From Actinobacteria bacterium 21-64-8 (lineage in GTDB: Bacteria; Actinomycetota; Acidimicrobiia; Acidimicrobiales; RAAP-2): DNA of 16,438 nucleotides. The stretch spans positions 1 through 16,438 of the forward strand of contig NCBD01000036.1 in assembly GCA_002255315.1 (NCBI GenBank). Reading direction: 5' to 3'. Shown here piece after piece: positions 1-7,106 of the stretch (positions within the stretch are counted from its first letter, which is position 1; every line of letters starts with the position of its first letter). Both the position numbers and the translations under genes were made by a program. Below the pieces are notes generated by a model, which saw only the letters and a program-made list of their open reading frames with translations, was not told the DNA's origin and ran no database searches.

Positions 1-1120
<1,120 letters not shown>

Positions 1121-1134
1121 AGTTCCTCGCCAGT

Positions 1135-1171
1135 GCACAAGGGCCGCGGGCATTGCCCGCGGCCCTTGTGC
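1135..1171 (+). terminator. Perfect 17-bp hairpin after groEL
   Basis: The 17-nt arm at 1135-1151 is exactly complementary to 1155-1171 with a 3-nt ATT loop; the stem core is GGGCCGCGGGC. It starts 15 bp after the groEL stop and ends 40 bp before hemQ. No T-run follows (GTGGGGACG), so it is either a U-less actinobacterial-type terminator or an mRNA 3'-end stabiliser. The symmetry is seen directly; the terminator role is inferred from position. Confidence 0.8.
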
Positions 1172-1198
1172 GTGGGGACGTCGCGAGTCACTCGGCCG

Positions 1199-1204
1199 TA
1201 GCAT
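1199..1204 (+). promoter_or_regulatory. -10 element TAGCAT of leaderless hemQ promoter
   Basis: TAGCAT is followed by exactly 6 nt and then the hemQ ATG at 1211, so transcription would begin at or next to the start codon. No convincing -35 is seen. The same TAnnnT-N6/7-start layout recurs at many genes in the window. Confidence 0.6.
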
Positions 1205-1210
1205 GGGGGT

Positions 1211-1897
1211 ATGACGACTCCTACTCCCATGGTTCCCTCACGCGGACTCAACGTCGTGCACCTGTTCTGCCATCCTGGCGTTGAGGTCGACGCCGGGGCC
1301 GTACGCAAGGCCGTTGACGACGCCCTGGCGTCTGGCCTGCAGGTCGTCACCGCCGCGATTATGGGTGCCAAGGCCGACGCCTGTTTCATGGTGCTCGGCG
1401 AGAATCTCTGGGACCTTCGAAAGTTCCAATCAAAAATTCAAGCCGCGGGTTTCGTCGTCGCCGAGAGTTACGTCTCGGTGACTGAAGTCAGCGAGTACGC
1501 GGCGGGCATGCCCGAAGCGATGCTGAACGCTCGTCTCTTTCCGACATTGCCCCCCGAGGGGATGCGCGCTTTTTGCTTTTATCCCATGTCGAAGCGTCGT
1601 GGTGAAGAGCACAACTGGTACGCCCTGCCCTACGAAGAGCGCGAGCAACTCATGCGCCAGCACGGTTCCTCGGGCAAGGAGTTCCGGGGCCGAGTCTTGC
1701 AACTCGTGACGGGCTCGACGGGACTCGACGACTGGGAGTGGGGCGTGACACTCTTTGGCGTGCACATCGATGATCTCAAGGACTGTGTGTACACGATGCG
1801 CTTTGACGAGGCTTCGACGCTCTACGGCGAGTTCGGCGCGTTTTACACCGGCATGGTGGGCAGCGTTGACGAGGTCCTCGACGCCACCGTGGCGTAA
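1211..1897 (+). CDS. hemQ: HemQ, coproheme decarboxylase (chlorite dismutase family)
   Basis: A 228-residue chlorite dismutase-family protein of the HemQ/ChdC type, which decarboxylates Fe-coproporphyrin III to heme b in the Gram-positive coproporphyrin pathway. The signature FYPMSKRRGEEHNWYALP (123-140) contains Tyr137, the likely radical-forming tyrosine. MRQHG supplies His151 as the probable proximal heme ligand. GSTGLDDWEWGVTLF (168-182) and MRFDEASTLYGEFG complete the family pattern. The Arg that marks true chlorite-detoxifying dismutases is not apparent, so heme synthesis is favoured. ATG 1211 is chosen because it lies 6 nt after TAGCAT and gives the usual family length. It is the first gene of an apparent three-gene unit, 13 bp ahead of the NUDIX gene. 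The other heme genes that commonly accompany hemQ are not nearby. Confidence 0.92.
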   Translation: MTTPTPMVPSRGLNVVHLFCHPGVEVDAGAVRKAVDDALASGLQVVTAAIMGAKADACFMVLGENLWDLRKFQSKIQAAGFVVAESYVSVTEVSEYAAGMPEAMLNARLFPTLPPEGMRAFCFYPMSKRRGEEHNWYALPYEEREQLMRQHGSSGKEFRGRVLQLVTGSTGLDDWEWGVTLFGVHIDDLKDCVYTMRFDEASTLYGEFGAFYTGMVGSVDEVLDATVA

Positions 1898-1910
1898 CGA
1901 GGGCGTCAAC

Positions 1911-2597
1911 GTGGCCGACATTCCAGAAAAGACCCTGTTGCGTTGGGCCGAATCGCTCGCGGGCGTCGCTCGCACTGGACTCGGCTTTACCGAGAGCCAG
2001 TACGAGCGCGAGCGCTTTGAAGAGATTTTAAAGATCGCCGCCGACATTAAGACCGCCGAACGAGAGGGCTTTGACGGCACCCTTGACGCAGACGGAGCGG
2101 TGGTGGAATGGATGCGCGAAGTGGGCCAGGGCGTCGCGGGCTACCAGACGCCCAAAGTCGCCGTCGGTGCCGCGGTCACCAACGATCACGGTGAGTTGCT
2201 TCTAATTCAGCGAGCCGATTCAGGGTTCTGGCTCTATCCGACCGGCTGGTGTGACGTGGGATATTCCGCGCCCGAGGTCGTCGTTAAAGAGGTCCTCGAA
2301 GAGACGGGCATTGCCGCAGAGCCCGTGCGCCTGATTGGCGTCCTCGACGGGATGCGTCTCGGGGCCTCTCGCATCCCCCTGTATTCGCTGCTCTTCTTCT
2401 GCCGCGCGGTGGGCGGTGAGTTGAAACCTCACCCACTCGAGTGCACCGACGCGGGGTGGTTCACGCGCGACGCGCTACCCTCACCGACCATCGGCGCCGA
2501 TCGTTGGGCCGACCCCATTTTTGCCGCCATCGACGGCGAACAACGCGATGTCTTCTACGACGATTTGCGCCGACCAGTGTGGCGAGGTGAGCAGTGA
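1911..2597 (+). CDS. NUDIX hydrolase with Nudix_N-type N-terminal domain
   Basis: A 228-residue hydrolase of nucleoside diphosphates linked to another moiety. Residues 5-60 (PEKTLLRWAESLAGVARTG onwards) match the helical N-terminal extension of ADP-ribose/NDP-sugar NUDIX enzymes (Nudix_N, PF12535 type). The catalytic domain runs from about 82 to 220. The 23-residue Nudix box is at 112-134 and ends KEVLEETGI. Compared with Gx5Ex7REUxEExGU, the first Glu is Tyr118 and the Arg is Lys126, but the metal-binding Glu cluster 127, 130 and 131 is kept. The start is GTG 1911, 13 bp after the hemQ stop, with GAGGG at 1899-1903 as Shine-Dalgarno. The frame is open further upstream inside hemQ, but that part is a shadow. 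The stop overlaps the next start (GTGA). The exact substrate cannot be read from sequence. Confidence 0.9.
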   Translation: MADIPEKTLLRWAESLAGVARTGLGFTESQYERERFEEILKIAADIKTAEREGFDGTLDADGAVVEWMREVGQGVAGYQTPKVAVGAAVTNDHGELLLIQRADSGFWLYPTGWCDVGYSAPEVVVKEVLEETGIAAEPVRLIGVLDGMRLGASRIPLYSLLFFCRAVGGELKPHPLECTDAGWFTRDALPSPTIGADRWADPIFAAIDGEQRDVFYDDLRRPVWRGEQ

Positions 2598-3025
2598 GCG
2601 TCGAAGTCTCCGTGGTTACCGAGGTGACCGACGAACTCGTCGGTCACCTCAATCGGCTACTTCCACAACTTTCTTCCAGCGCGAGTGTGCTGACGAATGA
2701 GGCCGTTCGCGACGTCGTCGAATCGGATGCCTCGACGCTCCTGGTCGCAACGCGTGACGGCGCGCTCATCGGGATGCTGACGTTGGTGGTGTTCGCGATT
2801 CCCTCTGGTCGGCGGGCGTGGATTGAGGACGTCGTTGTCGACGAGTCCGCTCGTGGAACTGGTGCGGGCGAAGCGCTCACTCGCGCAGCGATCGACTTAG
2901 CGCGTCGACGTTCAGTGCGATCTGTTGACTTAACCAGTCGCGCCGCTCGCGTCGAGGCTCACGCGCTGTATCAAAAGTTAGGTTTTGTCACACGTGAGAC
3001 CAACGTCTACCGCTTTACGCTCTGA
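2594..3025 (+). CDS. GNAT-family N-acetyltransferase
   Basis: A 143-residue GCN5-related acetyltransferase, using acetyl-CoA to acetylate an unknown amine. Motif A is clear: WIEDVVVDESARGTGAGEAL, with RGTGAG forming the pyrophosphate-binding loop. The C-terminal motif B region reads AHALYQKLGF, typical of single-domain GNATs. GTG 2594 overlaps the upstream NUDIX stop by 4 bp (GTGA), which fixes the start and implies translational coupling in the hemQ-NUDIX-GNAT unit. Co-transcription does not establish a shared pathway; the substrate is unknown. Confidence 0.9.
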   Translation: MSVEVSVVTEVTDELVGHLNRLLPQLSSSASVLTNEAVRDVVESDASTLLVATRDGALIGMLTLVVFAIPSGRRAWIEDVVVDESARGTGAGEALTRAAIDLARRRSVRSVDLTSRAARVEAHALYQKLGFVTRETNVYRFTL

Positions 3026-3057
3026 CACCGGCACCGTACCGTTCTTTCGGGGACCGC

Positions 3058-3063
3058 TAACGT
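3058..3063 (+). promoter_or_regulatory. -10 element TAACGT of leaderless promoter
   Basis: TAACGT is followed by 6 nt and then GTG 3070. This spacing supports GTG 3070 over the in-frame TTG one codon earlier (3067) as the start of the MDMPI-like gene. No clear -35 is seen. Confidence 0.5.
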
Positions 3064-3069
3064 AAATTG

Positions 3070-3747
3070 GTGGATTACTTGGAGGCGATCGTCGACAACA
3101 GCGCTGTGATTTCGGCGTTCGCCGAGCAGATCGACCTTGGCACTCAGATTCCGTCGTGTCCGGGCTGGACGGCCGGTGACTTGATTTTCCACCTGGCGTC
3201 AGTGCATCGCTTTTGGGCGGCGGCGGTGCGCGAGAGAAATCCTGGCGCACGTCCGAATCTTGTCGGTTGCGACGTCGATGACGCCGAGCTACTTGCGTGG
3301 GCTCGTGAGCAGGTCGTTTCGTTAGTGGATGCTCTTGCGGCAGCGGGCGGGGCGCCATGTTGGACGTGGTGGGGGGAACCCCGTGCCGCTGACGCCGTTG
3401 CTCGCCATCAAGTCCAAGAATCGGTAGTTCATTGCTGGGACATCGGCCACGCCCTAGGTCGGGACTTTGAGATTCCCACCAATCAAGCGCTGGACGGTAT
3501 CGCTGAATTCGTCGAGCTCCAGTCAACCTCTTTGGAGAAGCCAGTTGGCCACCATCTTTCATTTCGGCCAACCGATGGAGCCGACGTAGTTACTTACGGT
3601 GATCTTTCACTTCCACGCATAGCGCTCTACGGTGCGGCGTCGGACATTGTTCTCGTGATGTATAAACGTCGCCCCCTGGAATCTCTACGAGTGGACGGCG
3701 ACGTCGCGGTCACGCAGCAATGGCTTGACTGCATCGATTTGTCGTGA
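3070..3747 (+). CDS. Maleylpyruvate isomerase-fold, probable mycothiol-dependent enzyme
   Basis: A 225-residue protein of the MDMPI/DinB-like four-helix-bundle family found mainly in actinobacteria. The N-terminal signature SCPGWTAGDLIFHLASVHRF (29-48) supplies His41. The second metal-binding stretch RHQVQESVVHCWDIGHALG supplies Glu117 and His121, so the usual Zn-type ligand set appears complete. The C-terminal part (about 155-225) resembles the MDMPI C-terminal domain. Family members use mycothiol as cofactor for isomerisation or S-transfer reactions, but most, including this one, have no assigned substrate. It appears monocistronic, with its own leaderless promoter 45 bp after the preceding gene. 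The next gene, YCII, is convergent. Confidence 0.8.
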   Translation: MDYLEAIVDNSAVISAFAEQIDLGTQIPSCPGWTAGDLIFHLASVHRFWAAAVRERNPGARPNLVGCDVDDAELLAWAREQVVSLVDALAAAGGAPCWTWWGEPRAADAVARHQVQESVVHCWDIGHALGRDFEIPTNQALDGIAEFVELQSTSLEKPVGHHLSFRPTDGADVVTYGDLSLPRIALYGAASDIVLVMYKRRPLESLRVDGDVAVTQQWLDCIDLS

Positions 3748-3921
3748 AGTGATGTCCCGGTGCCCGAGGGGCGCCGCGTAACCGACGTCGTGACGTCGAC
3801 GGCAAATGGGTGGACATGTCAGTGTGACTACTCGATCAGAAGTGATTTACTCGACTCGGCGCGAGGTCCAGCATGATGGCGAGCAGACCCGTCAAACGCT
3901 GGTGCGTCGGGTCAGCTTGCG

Positions 3922-4260
3922 TCACGCCAACGGATCGAACATAATCTCGCGCACTTCTTGCGCGCAGCGACACGCCGCAGCGAATTTCGCCGCCCACTCG
4001 AGTGCCGCTTCGCGCGATGGAACGTCAACAATGGAAAAGCCCCCCACGACGGCCTTGGTTTCTGGGTAGGGACCGTCGATGAGGTGGCCGTCGATCGTGA
4101 CGATTGTGGCGCGCTGGCTGTGCAGCCCTCCGCCAAAAATCCACACGCCCGCGTCTTGGGCGCAGCGCACGACTTCGTGCGCTGCGTCACTTACGTCACC
4201 CAGCTCGTCGGGTGCAATATTCATCGTGCCGACGTCGAACGAGATGAGATATCTCGGCAG
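3922..4260 (-). CDS. YCII-related (DGPF-type) small protein, apparent CTG start
   Basis: A 112-residue protein of the YCII-related family (PF03795 type), a small alpha-beta barrel fold often encoded near ECF sigma factors and of unknown biochemical role. Family-like stretches are LPRYLISFD at the start, GVWIFGGGLHSQ, DGPYPETKAVVGGFSIVDVP and EALEWAAKFAAACRCAQEVR. The first ATG in this frame is at 4224, but that would remove the first beta strand. Family proteins begin M-P-x-Y-L-I-S-F, and the matching first codon here is CTG at 4258-4260. GGAG at complement(4267..4270) sits 6 nt upstream, as expected for a true start. No ATG, GTG or TTG occurs between that CTG and the next upstream in-frame stop. 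It is divergent from the ABM gene. The family call is firm; the start is inference. Confidence 0.75.
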   Translation of the reverse strand: MPRYLISFDVGTMNIAPDELGDVSDAAHEVVRCAQDAGVWIFGGGLHSQRATIVTIDGHLIDGPYPETKAVVGGFSIVDVPSREAALEWAAKFAAACRCAQEVREIMFDPLA

Positions 4261-4266
4261 GGGAGT

Positions 4267-4270
4267 CTCC
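4267..4270 (-). promoter_or_regulatory. Shine-Dalgarno GGAG deciding the CTG start of the YCII gene
   Basis: On the minus strand AACGGAG is followed by ACTCCC and then CTG. The 6-nt spacing equals that of the hss leader. It supports initiation at CTG 4260 over ATG 4224. Confidence 0.5.
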
Positions 4271-4321
4271 GTTTCTTCGTGATGAAATGGGTGATGGTCC
4301 AGGGCGGCGCCGTTGAACCAT

Positions 4322-4338
4322 AACTTACGCGACGTAAG
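4322..4338 (-). promoter_or_regulatory. Palindrome CTTACG-CGA-CGTAAG overlapping a TAAGTT -10
   Basis: CTTACG (4324-4329) and CGTAAG (4333-4338) form a perfect 6-bp inverted repeat with a 3-bp centre. On the minus strand its inner edge is part of TAAGTT (complement 4322-4327), a plausible -10 for the YCII gene with a leader of about 55 nt. The site lies between two divergent genes, so it is a candidate operator. Function is inferred. Confidence 0.4.
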
Positions 4339-4402
4339 GGCGCCGCCTCGTCACACTCCCTCGAGTGGTCGACACATCGTGTCTTGACGAGATTCGCCTT
4401 AC

Positions 4403-4408
4403 TACTCT
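4403..4408 (+). promoter_or_regulatory. -10 element TACTCT of leaderless promoter
   Basis: TACTCT is followed by 6 nt (CGGACC) and ATG 4415. TTGACG at 4384-4389 resembles a -35, but the 13-nt spacing is too short, so it is probably coincidental. Confidence 0.5.
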
Positions 4409-4414
4409 CGGACC

Positions 4415-4726
4415 ATGATGATCATTACCGTCTTTCGAAGCCGACTTCGACCGGGCGTCGAACCTGAGTATCAACGCGTTGCTCGTCAGATGAGCGAGCT
4501 CGTGCGTCACATGGGCGGCTTCGTCGATGAGAAGCGCTTCACGTCAGACGACGGCGAACGCGTCACCATCGTCCGATTCAATGGTCGAGAGAATCATCGG
4601 GCATGGGCGGAACATCCCGACCACGTGGGGGCCCAGCAACGTGGCCGAGCCGAGTTCTATTCGTGGTACGACATTTCGGTGGCTGAGGAGACCTACGGCC
4701 GACGCTTCGAGTCGTCTCTATCGTGA
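4415..4726 (+). CDS. Antibiotic biosynthesis monooxygenase (ABM) domain protein
   Basis: A 103-residue single-domain protein with the ABM dimeric alpha-beta-barrel pattern: IITVFRSRLRPG (first strand), YQRVARQMSELV (helix), GGFVDEKRFTSDDGERVTIV (strands 2 and 3), and ENHRAWAEHPDHVGAQQRG (the W-x-x-H-P-x-H region of many ABM proteins). The fold is shared by quinol monooxygenases, heme-degrading IsdG-like enzymes and proteins of unknown role. No catalytic set specific to one of these can be named here. The start is ATG 4415, 6 nt after TACTCT; ATG 4418 is the alternative. It is divergent from the YCII gene, whose fold is also a dimeric alpha-beta barrel. Confidence 0.8.
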   Translation: MMIITVFRSRLRPGVEPEYQRVARQMSELVRHMGGFVDEKRFTSDDGERVTIVRFNGRENHRAWAEHPDHVGAQQRGRAEFYSWYDISVAEETYGRRFESSLS

Positions 4727-4857
4727 CGGTGAAGCCCACTGAATGAATGACAGAGATCGCATGGCGCGGCTGAAACGCTGCGCAATGGCGGTGAAAGAAT
4801 AGTTGCGCGGCACGGCTTCCTCAGACGATCCGTTCGAAAGCACTGGAGTTGCGTGCA

Positions 4858-5427
4858 ATGTCTCTCACCGACGTAGATGGGGCGTTTGAAGCGGTCACGG
4901 AGAGCGTGGACGAAGTTCGACGGTGGTTGTGGTGGGCGCAAGGACCGCTGGACGAGGATTCCTACCACGACTTTGTGCGGGCCCAGTCGGAGAAATTCGT
5001 CAATGACGTCGAGTGGCGCTACTACGTCATTGATCGCTTCGACAACCACCTCGTGGGCGGGGGCAGTATTAACCCCGCACATTCCACCGACACACAATCG
5101 GCCAGCGTTGGTTACTGGATTCGCACGTCGTGCACCAAACGTCAGTTCGCGACGCAGGCGGCAAGCCTCTTGACCGACGCCGCCTTCACGTATCTGACAG
5201 AGATCGCGGAAGTGGAGATAAGCATGGACGTCGCCAACGTAGCGAGCGCGCGTATTCCAGCGAAACTCGGGTTTTCCCTTCGGGGCGAGTTCGACAGAGC
5301 CATTCGGGCGCCGGGGCACACGGGCCGCGGATTCATTTGGTCCTTGAGTCGCGCCGCGTGGCGGGGCCCCCAAGAATCCGGCACCAGTTCTTCGTTAACG
5401 CAGCCGCGCACTTTGAGCGATTCGTAG
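4858..5427 (+). CDS. RimJ/RimL-type GNAT acetyltransferase, start unclear
   Basis: Acetyltransf_3-type GNAT, 189 residues from ATG 4858. Recognisable parts are GAFEAVTESVDEVRRWLWWA near the N-terminus, YYVIDRFDNHLVGGGSI (strands 2-3), ASVGYWIRTSCTKRQFATQA in the acetyl-CoA region, and NVASARIPAKLGFSLRGEF (motif B). The Q/RxxGxG loop is degenerate (TKRQFATQA), although RQFAT is a common variant in this subfamily. ATG 4858 has GGAG at 4845-4848, 9 nt upstream. The family's first beta strand appears to continue upstream (LPQTIRSKALELRAM) through codons that contain no ATG or GTG before a stop at 4792. TTG 4849 is an alternative. The gene may be N-terminally eroded. An unusual 30-residue polar tail follows the domain. 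Confidence 0.65.
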   Translation: MSLTDVDGAFEAVTESVDEVRRWLWWAQGPLDEDSYHDFVRAQSEKFVNDVEWRYYVIDRFDNHLVGGGSINPAHSTDTQSASVGYWIRTSCTKRQFATQAASLLTDAAFTYLTEIAEVEISMDVANVASARIPAKLGFSLRGEFDRAIRAPGHTGRGFIWSLSRAAWRGPQESGTSSSLTQPRTLSDS

Positions 5428-5844
5428 CCTCACACTTCGCCTCTCGTCGTCGCTCGTGTGGCACCTCCACGGCCGCGGTGCTTCCACGTCGAGTCACGCA
5501 CCGGCGGGGTTGACGAGGACTTTCATAAGTAATTTGTCATCACGGCGTAGATGGCGTCGACGGCGAACTCGAACAAAGTCTGAACGTCACACAGAAGTTT
5601 TCGTGACAGTTATGGGCCAGTATGGAGGGGTCGTGAGTGCCGTCACCTACCTGCGTGGGAGCGAATCATTCACTCTGGGAATGGGAGCCATGGGAGTCGT
5701 GTGCAGTTTCGCCAAGACGCAGTAGTGCAGCCAATATCAGCGGTCACGGACGACAAAAGGCTCGGTGACTCGTGACAGAGCGTGGCGTACCGATCCCGTC
5801 GCACTCGTCCGTGGCTCGTCGCCGTTAGTCATGGAGCGAGATCA
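5428..5844 (+). other. 417-bp gene-poor gap
   Basis: I see no convincing gene on either strand. The longest plus-strand frame (5456-5725) translates to Arg/Thr/Ser-rich sequence in its first half and matches no family I know. The only stretch that looks somewhat protein-like is the last 40 codons, 5603-5725. TTGACG at 5510-5515 and TAATTT at 5530-5535 resemble promoter hexamers but are only 14 bp apart. Confidence 0.5.
5603..5725 (+). CDS. Possible small hypothetical protein (40 aa)
   Basis: From GTG 5603 this frame encodes 40 residues, or 30 from GTG 5633. The sequence ends GMGAMGVVCSFAKTQ, mildly hydrophobic. TATGGA at 5621-5626 lies 6 nt before GTG 5633, one base away from the TAnnnT-N6-start pattern used by other genes here. 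No family is recognised and coding is unproven. Confidence 0.2.
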   Translation: MTVMGQYGGVVSAVTYLRGSESFTLGMGAMGVVCSFAKTQ

Positions 5845-6669
5845 ATGGATGAATTGGAAGCGTGCGGACACGAGGTTTCGACGAAGCGTGAACTGGGGAT
5901 CAAGGGATTTAGCGACGGGATGAGTTACAACGCGGTGCGCCCCGACTACCCCGGCGAGGCGATGGCATTTTTCGCATCCACCTTTGGTCTCGACGGCACG
6001 GTACGCGCCCTCGATCTTGGCGCGGGAAGTGGAATTTTTACGCGACAGATTCGCGATCTCGTTGGTGAAGTGGTCGCCGTCGATCCTTCGGCGTCGATGC
6101 GAGAGGCCTTCGCCGCGTCAACGCCTGACGTGGAGATTTTGGAAGGATCCGACATCGCCATACCACTCGACGACGAAAGCGTTGACGTGGTCTTCGTCGC
6201 CCAGGCCTTTCACTGGTTTGACGTTCCCGCGGCTCTCGAAGAGATTCGTCGTGTCCTTCGCCCCGGTGGCGGGTTAGGTCTGATTTGGAATGAGCGCGAT
6301 GAGTCGGTGCCGTGGGTGCGGGCCCTCAGTCTCGCCATGCAGTGGGACCGGTGGCAGCCGTATCGTGTCGGCCGTGATTTTTCGGGACTGCTCTGCGCAG
6401 GGCCGTTTCGCGACGTCGAACGTGTGACGTTTCGTCACGCTCAGCTGTTAACCAAAGAGTCGCTCTATCAGCGCGTTTTGACGACGAGCTATATCAGTGT
6501 GATGAGCGAGACTGAGCGCACCGCGCTGATGCGCGACGTCGCTAAAGTTGTCGAGCCTCTTGAGACCGCGCGCTGCTGCATTTGGCGCTTCGCGCTGGAA
6601 ACGCGAAGTGGCGGTGAGTACGATTTCTTAGCGTGCCCTCGTTTGTCAAGCCTCGCTACGCCCTCGTAG
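5845..6669 (+). CDS. Class I SAM-dependent methyltransferase
   Basis: A 274-residue methyltransferase of the UbiE/Methyltransf_11 group. SAM-binding motif I is ALDLGAGSGIFTRQI (about 55-69), the acidic end of strand 2 is VVAVDPSASM (Asp80), motif II/III is VDVVFVAQAFHWFD, and RRVLRPGGGLGLIWNERD follows. The sequence SYNAVRPDYPGEAM just before motif I is typical of a subgroup of small-molecule methyltransferases with unknown substrates. ATG 5845 is preferred: GGAG at 5833-5836 sits 8 nt upstream, and homology starts shortly after it. The frame is open to a GTG at 5782, but the extra 21 residues look non-conserved. The last 37 bp overlap the start of the VOC gene in another frame, implying coupling. 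Confidence 0.88.
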   Translation: MDELEACGHEVSTKRELGIKGFSDGMSYNAVRPDYPGEAMAFFASTFGLDGTVRALDLGAGSGIFTRQIRDLVGEVVAVDPSASMREAFAASTPDVEILEGSDIAIPLDDESVDVVFVAQAFHWFDVPAALEEIRRVLRPGGGLGLIWNERDESVPWVRALSLAMQWDRWQPYRVGRDFSGLLCAGPFRDVERVTFRHAQLLTKESLYQRVLTTSYISVMSETERTALMRDVAKVVEPLETARCCIWRFALETRSGGEYDFLACPRLSSLATPS

Positions 6670-7037
6670 CTCTGGACTGCCCGGACCCGCTCGCGCTCGC
6701 GGCTTTTTACTCTGAGCTCACCGGTTACGACATCGAACCTCTCGACGGCTTCCCACCCGAGAAGGTGACGTGGATCGAGTTACTGAACGGCGGTCAGCCG
6801 ACGATTGCCTTTCAAAAGGTCGAACACTTCGTTGCTCCGACGTGGCCCGCGGGTGATGTTCCTCAGCAACTCCACTTGGACTTTGACGTTGAGAACCTTG
6901 ATGAGGGTGAGTTGTTCGTCCTCTCACTGGGCGCGATCAAGACCGATGTTCAACCCGGATCGTCGTTTCGGGTCTTCCTTGACCCGGTGGGCCATCCCTT
7001 TTGTCTCGTCAAACGCACCGTGCCCGACATCGCGTAG
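6633..7037 (+). CDS. VOC-superfamily (glyoxalase/bleomycin-resistance fold) protein
   Basis: A 134-residue single-domain VOC protein of the actinobacterial type. The first beta-alpha unit is YALVALDCPDPLALAAFYSE, followed by LTGYDIEP, a strand with WIELLNGGQPTIAFQKV, then LHLDFDVENLDEGE and the closing FLDPVGHPFCLVKR. It probably acts as a small dimeric metal-dependent enzyme or ligand-binding protein; the substrate is unknown. GTG 6633 is the only usual start that keeps the first strand, so the gene overlaps the end of the methyltransferase by 37 bp. TACGAT at 6619-6624 lies 8 nt before the start but is probably coincidental, since it is inside the upstream gene. The next gene is convergent. 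Confidence 0.85.
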   Translation: MPSFVKPRYALVALDCPDPLALAAFYSELTGYDIEPLDGFPPEKVTWIELLNGGQPTIAFQKVEHFVAPTWPAGDVPQQLHLDFDVENLDEGELFVLSLGAIKTDVQPGSSFRVFLDPVGHPFCLVKRTVPDIA

Positions 7038-7054
7038 CGAAGCGGAATCATTGT

Positions 7055-7091
7055 CGAGCGACGCTCGCGGGGACGACGTGAACGCTCGTCC
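7055..7091. terminator. Weak hairpins between convergent genes
   Basis: CGAGC-GAC-GCTCG lies within 7055-7067, and GGACGA (7071-7076) pairs with TCGTCC (7086-7091). Both sit in the 69-bp gap between two converging genes. Stems are short and no T-run follows, so this is a weak call. Confidence 0.25.
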
Positions 7092-7106
7092 TTCGAGACG
7101 GGCGTG

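Noticed and set aside
1755..1910. An N-terminal extension of the NUDIX gene into hemQ
   Set aside because: The extra residues are a frame shadow of hemQ; GTG 1911 has a ribosome-binding site and begins the conserved domain.
3784..3797. Double GACGTC separated by GT
   Set aside because: GACGTC is common in this GC-rich sequence; no promoter or conserved spacing is attached.
3806..4323. Plus-strand frames (3806-4069, 3958-4323) across the YCII gene
   Set aside because: They lie antisense to a recognisable YCII protein and have no start signals or family match.
5782..5844. GTG 5782 as the methyltransferase start
   Set aside because: No TAnnnT or Shine-Dalgarno at this codon, and the added residues are Arg/Ser-rich; ATG 5845 has GGAG at 8-nt spacing.
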